A stretch of DNA of 5,153 nucleotides, taken from Actinomycetota bacterium (lineage in GTDB: Bacteria; Actinomycetota; Actinomycetes; S36-B12; CAIYMF01). Made by a program: the position numbers and the translations under genes. Location of the stretch: positions 1-5,153 of the forward strand of contig WLOZ01000176.1 in the NCBI GenBank assembly GCA_009699025.1, read 5' to 3'. Positions 1-5,153 of this stretch are shown one piece after another; positions within the stretch are counted from its first letter, which is position 1, and every line of letters starts with the position of its first letter. The notes beneath the pieces are model-generated. The model had not been told where the DNA came from, did no database searches, and was given only the letters and a program-made list of their open reading frames with translations.

Positions 1-1
1 G

Positions 2-1459
2 GTCGAGGTGCCTCTTCGCACCACCACCTCACTGGCGCACATGACCCTCGCGATCGGGTTCCTGTGGCTGGTGACGGCGTCCGTGCGACGGTATGCCGCA
101 CGCAGACGCGACCTGCTGGCCGAGCGCGAGTGTCTTGCAGTACTGCAGTCGCAGGCTGCGGTGCAGTTGCAGCAGCTCGACGAGGAGGCGGCTGAGCAAG
201 TGCGCGCCTCGGTGCTGGAGGGGCTGGGAAGTGACGAGCCGGCGCGTGGCGACGAGGTGCTGCGCCGCATGCGTCTAACCCTCGACGATGTGGTGCGCCC
301 GCTGAGTCGCCAGCTGGAGTCGCAGGGGCAGGCATGGGTGGAGACCGTCGGGCCGGACGTTGACTACCGTGTGCGCTGGTGGCCGACGGTCACGGATGCC
401 CTGGACCCCGCGCGCATCCATCCGGTCCTCATCTTCGCGATGATGGAAGTGGTGCTGATCGCCTCGGCCCCGCGGTACGGCGTGGCCGTCTCGGGGATCG
501 TGGGTCTCTCGGCCCTGCTCGTGCTCCTGCCCCTGCTGTGGCTGCTCCGACGCGTGGGGACGCGGCTCACCCGTCACGCGACGGTGGCGGTGAGGTCTCT
601 GGCGTTCGCGGTCGCTCTGGTGGTCCCGGGGGCCGCCTTCGGCAGAGTGGACCTGCTGTATCCGGCATGGTCGACACTGAGCACGCCCTTCCCCCTTGCC
701 TTGGCGGTGTTCACCGCGCTGTTCACGTTCCTGTTCGGCCTGGTGCTGGCGCTGGTCGACTCGGCCCTGAGCCAGGCGCGCGCGGTGGAGGAGGAACTGA
801 AGGAGACCACCGCTGACATGCGATGGGCGCTCGCCCGCGCGCGCGAGGAGCACCGCCAGCACCGTCTCGCACTCGCGCACGCTGTGCACGGACGAATCCA
901 AGCCACGCTGTCGGCGGCCGTTCTGCAACTCGACGCCGCGATGCGCGATGGCACGGCCGATGAGGCGATGGTCGCGGATGTGCAGGCTCGGGTGATGGCG
1001 TGTGTCACGAGCCTGGACCTGCGCTTCACCCGACCGGATGGTCTGCCTGAGGTGCTGGACAAACTGCGGACAACGTGGAGCGGCTTGGCGGACGTGACCT
1101 TGGTGCCCGACGAGATGGTCGAAAGCGTGCTGGCAGGCGATGTGCAGTCGCTGCGATGCATCAACGACGTGCTGCCCGAACTCGTCTTCAACGCTATCAA
1201 GCACGGGCGCGCCCGGCATGTGCAGACGACGCTGCGGATGCAGTCGAGGGAGGCGCTCGAGCTGGTGGTGCGCGACGACGGCGTACCCGAGGGGGTAGGC
1301 GTGAGTGGAGGGATGGGCTCCCGCATGCTCGATGACTGCTCGATCGAGTGGAGTCGCAAGCGTGTGGATGAAGCGACAGTGACCCGGGTCGTTCTTCCTG
1401 CGCTGGCTAACCACGAATCGCGCATCGAGGCTGTTCTCTCTGGTGTGCTGACGCGCTGA
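2..1459 (+). CDS. Membrane sensor histidine kinase-like protein with HATPase domain (5' end probably outside window)
   Basis: Probably a sensor kinase that autophosphorylates on histidine and passes phosphate to a response regulator not encoded here. The frame is open to the window edge; a GTG at 8 is the first possible start, but nothing upstream supports it, so the N-terminus is probably missing. Numbering from that GTG: hydrophobic segments at about 12-26, 138-154, 158-180, 195-212 and 227-250; the Arg-rich stretch after the first suggests that residues 27-135 (helical, Gln/Glu/Ala-rich) are cytoplasmic. A charged coiled-coil linker (about 255-285) leads to a DHp-like helix with HGRIQ at 294-298. 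The HATPase part has an N-box ELVFNAIKHG (391-400), DDG (423-425) and GGMGSRML (434-441), then the TGA stop. The short ATP lid resembles the NarL/DesK-type (HisKA_3) kinases. The usual acidic residue after the phospho-acceptor histidine is Gly here. ATPase fold confident; kinase activity and signal unknown. Confidence 0.82.
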   Translation, partial: VEVPLRTTTSLAHMTLAIGFLWLVTASVRRYAARRRDLLAERECLAVLQSQAAVQLQQLDEEAAEQVRASVLEGLGSDEPARGDEVLRRMRLTLDDVVRPLSRQLESQGQAWVETVGPDVDYRVRWWPTVTDALDPARIHPVLIFAMMEVVLIASAPRYGVAVSGIVGLSALLVLLPLLWLLRRVGTRLTRHATVAVRSLAFAVALVVPGAAFGRVDLLYPAWSTLSTPFPLALAVFTALFTFLFGLVLALVDSALSQARAVEEELKETTADMRWALARAREEHRQHRLALAHAVHGRIQATLSAAVLQLDAAMRDGTADEAMVADVQARVMACVTSLDLRFTRPDGLPEVLDKLRTTWSGLADVTLVPDEMVESVLAGDVQSLRCINDVLPELVFNAIKHGRARHVQTTLRMQSREALELVVRDDGVPEGVGVSGGMGSRMLDDCSIEWSRKRVDEATVTRVVLPALANHESRIEAVLSGVLTR

Positions 1460-1463
1460 GAAC

Positions 1464-1498
1464 ACCGTCGGGCAACCGTCACCGAGGGTTTTACCGTC
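1464..1498 (+). promoter_or_regulatory. Three ACCGTC direct repeats, possible regulator-binding site
   Basis: ACCGTC occurs at 1464-1469, 1475-1480 and 1493-1498. The first two starts are 11 bases apart, about one helical turn; the third follows after 18. They begin just after the kinase stop codon and lie 85-118 bases before the surface-protein start, a plausible place for an activator or repressor site. The motif is short and GC-rich, so chance recurrence is possible. No known regulator is assigned. Confidence 0.22.
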
Positions 1499-1510
1499 AA
1501 CGGCAACCCT
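1485..1510 (+). terminator. Bulged hairpin after the kinase gene, weak terminator candidate
   Basis: AGGGTT at 1485-1490 pairs perfectly with AACCCT at 1505-1510. Inside, CCG (1494-1496) pairs with CGG (1501-1503) around a TCAA loop, leaving an asymmetric bulge of TTA against C. It starts 26 bases after the kinase stop. No T-run follows (the next bases are TCCCAC), so it does not meet the classical intrinsic-terminator pattern. It could instead be a leader-RNA structure or part of an operator; it overlaps the third ACCGTC repeat. Confidence 0.3.
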
Positions 1511-1516
1511 TCCCAC

Positions 1517-1535
1517 TAGACCTGATGTCTAACAT
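1517..1535 (+). promoter_or_regulatory. Inverted repeat TAGAC-N5-GTCTA overlapping a possible -10 element
   Basis: TAGAC at 1517-1521 and GTCTA at 1527-1531 form a perfect 5-base inverted repeat around CTGAT. The right arm runs into TAACAT (1530-1535), which fits the loose actinobacterial -10 pattern TAnnnT. No good -35 match is seen about 17 bases upstream. Transcription from here would give a 5' leader of about 40 bases before the surface-protein start. The overlap of a palindrome with a -10 is typical of a repressor operator, but this is inference from a short motif. Confidence 0.22.
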
Positions 1536-1567
1536 CCCTGTAAGCCGCGCGGGTGTCGCGGCACCGC

Positions 1568-1573
1568 GAGGAG
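1568..1573 (+). promoter_or_regulatory. Strong ribosome binding site GAGGAG deciding the ATG at 1582
   Basis: GAGGAG sits 8 bases before ATG 1582, an ideal Shine-Dalgarno spacing. It separates this start from two in-frame alternatives: GTG at 1573 overlaps the Shine-Dalgarno itself, and ATG at 1525 has no purine-rich sequence before it. Starting at 1582 also puts the signal peptide at the very N-terminus. Confidence 0.8.
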
Positions 1574-1581
1574 TGAGCATC

Positions 1582-1677
1582 ATGAGGCGTTCGGTACGCA
1601 GGAGTCTTGCTGGCATCGTCAGCGCAGCGATGGTGATGGTGGGGATCGGGGTAGCGGCCCCGCCGGCAGCCCAGGCA
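1582..1677 (+). other. Sec-type signal peptide of the surface protein
   Basis: Residues 1-8 (MRRSVRRS) are a basic n-region, residues 9-26 a hydrophobic core, and PPAAQA a c-region. The best cleavage site is after Ala32 (AQA|A), an AxA signal-peptidase-I site. A Cys at 35 lies just past cleavage but lacks an L-x-x-C lipobox, so a lipoprotein is unlikely. The double arginines do not fit the Tat consensus. Confidence 0.85.
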
Positions 1678-4600
1678 GCCGCATGCGCCACGACGCCTCT
1701 GGCGCTCACGTGGGATAGCTCCAAGACGACTGGGCTGCTGGTCGACCTCCCCATCCGTTCGGCGCCGGTGACGGTGAACTGGGGAGATGGAACTCCCGAC
1801 TCGGTCGTCTCGGCGGTCCCGGGCGCGCCGACCTCTCACACCTACGCAGCAGCTGGCATCCGAACCATCGAAGTCTGCGGACCCCTCGCGCGCTTCGGCA
1901 GCTTCATTCGAACCTGGACTAAGCTGGGCGCCAGCGGCTTCACTGCCGTGACAAGCTTCCCCGAGACACTGACCGATCTTGGCGGTGGCTTCTCCGGTTG
2001 GACCAATCTCACCGACGTCCCCAACTACCTACCGAGCGGTGTGACCACTCTCGCGAGCGCATTCAACGGTGCCACGAAGTTCAACGACCCTGACATCGCC
2101 TCGTGGAATACGACGAACGTCACTACTCTCGCGTCCACCTTCGTTTCAGCGGCTGCATTCAACCAGCCGATCGGTTCTTGGAATACCGCCAAGGTGACCA
2201 CGCTGAGCCAGACGTTCTTCGGCGCCACAGTGTTCAATCAGCCCCTCGCATCGTGGAACACGTCGTTGGTCACCACCATGAGTGAGACGTTCAGGTTGGC
2301 CAAAGCCTTCAACCAGAACCTCACGACGTGGGACACCTCCAAGGTCACCACGATGGCCACAATGTTCAACGACGCGTGGGTGTTCAACAACGGATCAGCG
2401 CCGGGCCTCAGCGATGCGCCACTGACCTGGAACACCGGCCTGGTCACCACACTGGAAGCGACCTTCTGGGCCGCCAAGGCCTTCAACCAGCCGGTGGGCT
2501 CATGGAACACGTCGAGGAATACCTCGCTCTACGGCACCTTCAACACGGCAGAGAAGTTCAACCAGAACCTCGGCACCTGGGACACCACCAATGTCACGGC
2601 CATGAACGGGCTGTTCAAGGGCGCCCTGGTCTTCAACAACGCTGGTTCTGACTCGATCAAGAACTGGAACACGGCGAAGAACACGACCCTCACCGGCCTC
2701 CTCTGGGATGCCCCCAAGTTCAATCAGCCAATCGGCAGCTGGAACGTCAGCGCGGTGACGCAGATGTCCTTCATCTTCAAGAACGCAGCTGCCTTCGACC
2801 AAGACCTCGGAAACTGGTCACCGACAGCCCTCACTGCTGCCACGGAGGCTTACGCCCCTACCAACATGTACATGAGCATTGCCAACTACGACAAGCTGCT
2901 TCTGGGCTGGTCCAGCAAGGTGCTGAAGTCGGCCGTGCCATTCGATTGGGGCCTTCACCGGTACTCCTGTGCGGCCGAGCCGGCGCGGATCAAGATGTCG
3001 ACTGCGCCTATCAGCTGGGTGATCACCGACGGCGGGCTGGCAGAGACCGCACCGATAATCTCGACTATCGTCCCGGAAAAGGGGCAGCTGTCGGTCTACA
3101 TCACCGCGCCCAGCTGCATGTCGTCCCAGCGCACCACCTACCAGTACTCGACCAACAATGGCTCGACCTGGGTCACCGTGTCGTCGCTGTCGAGCCCGAT
3201 CGTGATCACTGGTCTCAACGGTGGTCAGAACTACCCTGTGATGGTGCGCGCTACCGGAGGCAGCATCGGCATCGGGACCAACGGCCCCCAGTCTGTCGCA
3301 AAGATCGGCACGCCGGTCATCGACGGCGCGGAGATCAAGGCGAAGAACGAGACGTCCATCTACGGCGCCGCAGTGCCCACGGTTGGATACACCACCACTA
3401 TCGCGCCGGGGGACTGGGTCAGCTCGGCCACGTGCGGGGCGTACACCGACAGCACGTACGTCACGGCAGTGACCTCGGCCACGAAGCCGGGCACCTACGT
3501 GACGCACTGCACCGGCCCCGCCAAGACGGGCCTGAACTCCGATGCGGTGTACAAGGACGGCGTCTACACGGTGACCAAGGCGCCGCTGACCATCACGGCG
3601 AAGTCATTCACCAAGACCTACGGTGACGCCATCACTCTCGACGGCACTCAGGACTTCACGGTGTCCGGCCTCATCGGCAGCGACGCTGTGGCATCGGTGA
3701 CGCTGACATCCTCGGGGACGGGCGCGTCGGCCCGTGTGGCCCTCTCGCCGTACTCGGTGGTGCCGTCGGCCGCGGTCGGAGCGGCCAGCCAGGTGTTGAC
3801 GCAGTGGTACACGATCAGGTACGCCAACGGCTCGATCACGGTGAACAAGGCGCCCGGGCTTACCGTGAGCGGGACAACGTACATCCTCAGCGAGGGCGCG
3901 CCGGACCTCGCAACCCTGGCCGTCTCTTACAGCGCCTCGGGGTTTGTGAACAGCGAGACGTTCGCCAGCCCGAACACCGCGCCCACGTGTGCGGTCTATG
4001 ACAGCAACGGGATTCTGAAGCCCGCGCCTTACTCGTCACTTGCCGTGGGCGTCTATGCGGTGAGGTGCAGCGGCGGCGTGGCAGCCAACTACGACGGAAT
4101 CACCTACAGCGATGGTTCCCTCACGGTCAAGTCGCTGAACGTGGCCGTGACCGCGAAGAGTGCCAACTCGGCGTACGGCTCGGCGGTCTCCGCTCCGTCA
4201 CCGGGTTATGACGTGGTGGGCGACCTCAACGGGGTCACCGTCACCTGCGCTGCCTACACCGACACGGTGGCGCCGTTCACGAACCTGGTGACGTCCTCGA
4301 CCAAGCCGGGCACGTATGTGACGCACTGCTCCGGCGATGTGGACAACGGTGCGCCTGATAACACGCCGATTGAGTACACCGACGGCGTATACACGGTCAC
4401 GAAGGTGCCGCTGACCGTCACAGCGGAGTCGTGGTCGAAGACGTACGGTGATGTGATCACCCCCGCGGGCGCCTCGGACTTCACCTCCTCTGGGCTGGTG
4501 AACGGCGACGGCATCGGCTCGGTGACGTTGACGACGTCGGGTGCTATGGGCACTGCCGGTGTGGCGGGCTCGCCGTACTCGGTGGTGCCGTCGGCGGCGG

Positions 4601-5153
4601 TGGGAGCGGCGAGCCAGGTGCTCACCGACTACTACGACATCACCTATGTCGATGGTGCTATCACGGTGGCGAGGAAGTCGCTGACCGTGGAGGCCGATGA
4701 TGTGATGCTGCAGGTGGGTGCCGCGATACCCACGTCGTACAGCGCGTCGTACACGGGCTGGGTGAACGGCGAGAACGACGACACCCAGCAGCCTGCGGGT
4801 TGGGTGGCGCCCACATGCGAGTCGAGCTTCAACTCCACTACGCCGCTGGGTACGCCGGTCGATGTGACCTGCTCGGGCGGTGCGGCTGAGGACTACGAGT
4901 TCGTGTTCGTGTCCGGCTCGGTCACCGTTGGCAACCCTGAGGTGACGGTCGAGAACACGACCAAGCCTGCGTACGAGACCTCCGGGTCCACGGCGAACGT
5001 GGCGCTGAGCGCGACGATCACCGACTGGGCGCCGGGCTGCAAGGTGACGTTCACCCTGAACCCGTCGACTGGCACGGCGTCGCCGTACACCGTGTACACC
5101 ACGGCGTCGAATGATGTGTCGGTGAATGCGGTGCTGCCTGTGGGGGTGTACGA
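1582..5153 (+). CDS. Secreted BspA-like surface protein: PKD, DUF285-type repeats, Fn3 and six MBG Ig-like domains (3' end outside window)
   Basis: Predicted cell-surface adhesin. The frame stays open from ATG 1582 to the last base: 1190 complete codons without a stop, so the C-terminus and any wall anchor are unseen. Order by residue: signal peptide 1-32; PKD-like domain 40-100 with WGDGT (67-71) and HTY (86-88); a degenerate lead-in; ten W-N-T...F-N-Q repeats 150-411; a cap ending in SWVITDGG (485), typical after BspA/DUF285 arrays; an Fn3-like domain about 488-578; six MBG-type domains 581-1118; a different Ig-like segment from 1119. The mature part is rich in Thr, Ser, Asn and Gly, as in exported Gram-positive wall proteins. 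Family knowledge links such repeats to adhesion or host and matrix binding; the ligand here is unknown. It follows the kinase gene by 122 bases and has its own strong ribosome binding site. Architecture confident; adhesin role inferred. Confidence 0.92.
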   Translation, partial: MRRSVRRSLAGIVSAAMVMVGIGVAAPPAAQAAACATTPLALTWDSSKTTGLLVDLPIRSAPVTVNWGDGTPDSVVSAVPGAPTSHTYAAAGIRTIEVCGPLARFGSFIRTWTKLGASGFTAVTSFPETLTDLGGGFSGWTNLTDVPNYLPSGVTTLASAFNGATKFNDPDIASWNTTNVTTLASTFVSAAAFNQPIGSWNTAKVTTLSQTFFGATVFNQPLASWNTSLVTTMSETFRLAKAFNQNLTTWDTSKVTTMATMFNDAWVFNNGSAPGLSDAPLTWNTGLVTTLEATFWAAKAFNQPVGSWNTSRNTSLYGTFNTAEKFNQNLGTWDTTNVTAMNGLFKGALVFNNAGSDSIKNWNTAKNTTLTGLLWDAPKFNQPIGSWNVSAVTQMSFIFKNAAAFDQDLGNWSPTALTAATEAYAPTNMYMSIANYDKLLLGWSSKVLKSAVPFDWGLHRYSCAAEPARIKMSTAPISWVITDGGLAETAPIISTIVPEKGQLSVYITAPSCMSSQRTTYQYSTNNGSTWVTVSSLSSPIVITGLNGGQNYPVMVRATGGSIGIGTNGPQSVAKIGTPVIDGAEIKAKNETSIYGAAVPTVGYTTTIAPGDWVSSATCGAYTDSTYVTAVTSATKPGTYVTHCTGPAKTGLNSDAVYKDGVYTVTKAPLTITAKSFTKTYGDAITLDGTQDFTVSGLIGSDAVASVTLTSSGTGASARVALSPYSVVPSAAVGAASQVLTQWYTIRYANGSITVNKAPGLTVSGTTYILSEGAPDLATLAVSYSASGFVNSETFASPNTAPTCAVYDSNGILKPAPYSSLAVGVYAVRCSGGVAANYDGITYSDGSLTVKSLNVAVTAKSANSAYGSAVSAPSPGYDVVGDLNGVTVTCAAYTDTVAPFTNLVTSSTKPGTYVTHCSGDVDNGAPDNTPIEYTDGVYTVTKVPLTVTAESWSKTYGDVITPAGASDFTSSGLVNGDGIGSVTLTTSGAMGTAGVAGSPYSVVPSAAVGAASQVLTDYYDITYVDGAITVARKSLTVEADDVMLQVGAAIPTSYSASYTGWVNGENDDTQQPAGWVAPTCESSFNSTTPLGTPVDVTCSGGAAEDYEFVFVSGSVTVGNPEVTVENTTKPAYETSGSTANVALSATITDWAPGCKVTFTLNPSTGTASPYTVYTTASNDVSVNAVLPVGVY
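1699..1881 (+). other. PKD-like domain at the head of the surface protein
   Basis: Residues 40-100. VTVNWGDGT (63-71) and HTYAAAGIRTIEV (86-98) are the two signature strands of PKD domains. Similar WGDGT modules often precede DUF285/BspA repeats in surface proteins, where they probably form the N-terminal cap or spacer. Cys35 and Cys99 flank the module and could form a disulfide outside the cell (inference). Confidence 0.75.
2029..2814 (+). repeat. Ten tandem DUF285 / Listeria-type ~25-residue repeats
   Basis: Units start at 2029, 2104, 2179, 2254, 2329, 2428, 2503, 2578, 2665 and 2740. Eight are exactly 75 bases; the unit at 2329 is 99 and the one at 2578 is 87. Consensus: W-[ND]-T-[ST]-x-V-T-x-[LM]-x-x-x-F-x-x-A-x-x-F-N-Q-x-[ILV]-G-[ST]; the first unit has Leu in place of Trp. 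An eleventh, degenerate Trp (2815) starts the cap. This matches the bacterial surface 26-residue repeat family (DUF285, BspA-like leucine-rich repeats), thought to form a solenoid binding surface. The two longer units carry inserts after F-N-N. Confidence 0.9.
2815..3036 (+). other. C-terminal cap of the repeat solenoid
   Basis: Residues 412-485. NYDKLLLGW, then HRYSCAAEPAR and SWVITDGG, follow the pattern usually found directly after DUF285 arrays (NYD-x-LL-x-GW ... Y-C ... W-x-ITDGG). It closes the solenoid before the stalk domains. One cysteine (residue 463) has no obvious partner inside the cap. Confidence 0.7.
3043..3315 (+). other. Fibronectin type III-like domain
   Basis: About residues 488-578. 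YQYSTNNGSTWVTV followed by ITGLNGGQNYPVMVRAT has the spacing of bacterial Fn3 modules (Y-x-Y-S-x-[DN]-x-G-x-T-W, then L-x-x-G-x-x-Y-x-V-x-V-R-A). It joins the binding head to the MBG stalk. One unpaired Cys (residue 512). Confidence 0.65.
3322..4134 (+). repeat. Three-domain MBG block, copy 1 (domains A, B, C)
   Basis: A 3322-3579, B 3580-3849, C 3850-4134. Each ends in a Y-x-[DN]-G-x-x-T-V strand, and A and B have the Tyr-Gly of YGX-type MBG domains (SIYG at 3355, KTYGD at 3613). These are Ig-like stalk modules of surface proteins. A has Cys at 3433 and 3508, C has Cys at 3988 and 4066, B has none. The block is homologous in order to 4135-4935: A shares TKPGTYVTHC, B shares SPYSVVPSAAVGAASQVLT, and C shares SYSAS, APTC and CSGG. 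Confidence 0.8.
4135..4935 (+). repeat. Three-domain MBG block, copy 2 (domains A', B', C')
   Basis: A' 4135-4404, B' 4405-4674, C' 4675-4935. Matching points lie 813-825 bases after those of copy 1 (YG of domain A +813, TKPGTY +819, TYGD and SPYSVV +825), so the offset changes by small in-frame indels. Cysteines are at 4249 and 4327 in A' and at 4816 and 4870 in C'; B' has none, as in copy 1. C' is the most diverged of the three. Confidence 0.8.
4936..5153 (+). other. Start of a further, non-MBG Ig-like domain, cut by the window end
   Basis: Residues 1119-1190. It opens with PEVTVENTTKPAYETSGSTA and continues with ATITDW and KVTFTLNPSTG, a beta-rich pattern seen in bacterial Ig-like modules. 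It does not start a third A module: no KTYG-like Tyr-Gly and no matching Cys spacing. One Cys at 5038. The family cannot be named from this fragment. Confidence 0.5.

Noticed and set aside
574..1506. Second long antisense frame (310 codons), Ser/Arg/Thr-rich
   Set aside because: Same region and same reason; low-complexity product typical of a high-GC antisense frame.
275..1516. Long antisense open frame (413 codons) opposite the kinase gene
   Set aside because: Its product is Arg/His/Gln-rich with no domain or membrane pattern, and it mirrors the high-GC codon structure of the kinase, whose + strand product has clear HATPase motifs.
1525..1581. Upstream in-frame ATG at 1525 or GTG at 1573 as the surface-protein start
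   Set aside because: No Shine-Dalgarno before 1525, and it would put a polar extension before the signal peptide; 1573 overlaps the GAGGAG that serves ATG 1582.
1582..1611. Tat signal (paired arginines in MRRSVRRS)
   Set aside because: The S-R-R-x-F-L-K type context is missing; an ordinary basic n-region of a Sec signal fits better.
2025..2510. Two minus-strand frames whose products show a repeating FQEP / FHEP pattern
   Set aside because: The periodicity is only the complement of the 75-base repeats of the surface protein.
2029..2814. CRISPR-like or non-coding tandem repeat from the 75-base periodicity
   Set aside because: There are no conserved DNA repeats with unique spacers; the period is a protein-level repeat in an intact frame.
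2818..3626. Overlapping frames on both strands of over 220 codons
   Set aside because: Arg/His/Gly-rich products without recognisable folds, lying within the cap, Fn3 and MBG coding sequence, which is well supported in the other frame.

Overview
The window is GC-rich DNA with the codon habits of a high-GC Gram-positive bacterium (Actinobacteria). This phylum assignment is an inference from base composition, codon choice and the style of the two proteins; the genus cannot be read from the sequence. Two genes lie on the + strand and both are cut by the window edges. No tRNA, rRNA, CRISPR array, insertion sequence or replication origin is visible.

Layout. Positions 2-1459 hold the C-terminal 480-odd residues of a membrane-bound sensor histidine kinase-like protein. 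It has five visible transmembrane segments, a coiled-coil linker, a DHp-like helix with an H-G-x-x-Q box, and a C-terminal HATPase domain. Positions 1460-1581 are a 122-base intergenic region. It contains three ACCGTC direct repeats, a bulged hairpin, a small perfect inverted repeat and a strong Shine-Dalgarno sequence. From 1582 to the last base (5153) runs one uninterrupted reading frame of at least 1190 codons, the dominant feature of the window. It encodes a secreted, modular, BspA-like surface protein: signal peptide, PKD-like domain with WGDGT, ten ~25-residue DUF285/Listeria-type 'W-N-T...F-N-Q' repeats with a C-terminal cap, one Fn3-like domain, six MBG-type Ig-like domains, and the start of another domain at the edge. 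The six MBG domains form two copies of a three-domain block (A-B-C, A'-B'-C').

How the parts may work together. The surface protein looks like an adhesin: a recognition or binding head (PKD plus repeat array) on a long rigid stalk of Ig-like modules. Its cell-wall anchor (LPXTG or other) would lie past the window end and is not seen. The kinase directly upstream, in the same orientation, could belong to a signalling system controlling envelope genes. A separate promoter between the two genes is at least as likely as co-transcription, and a functional link is only inferred from adjacency. I see no convincing evidence of a wholly new system; the points most worth following up are the duplicated three-domain stalk unit, its alternating cysteine-pair pattern, and the kinase's non-canonical phospho-acceptor box.
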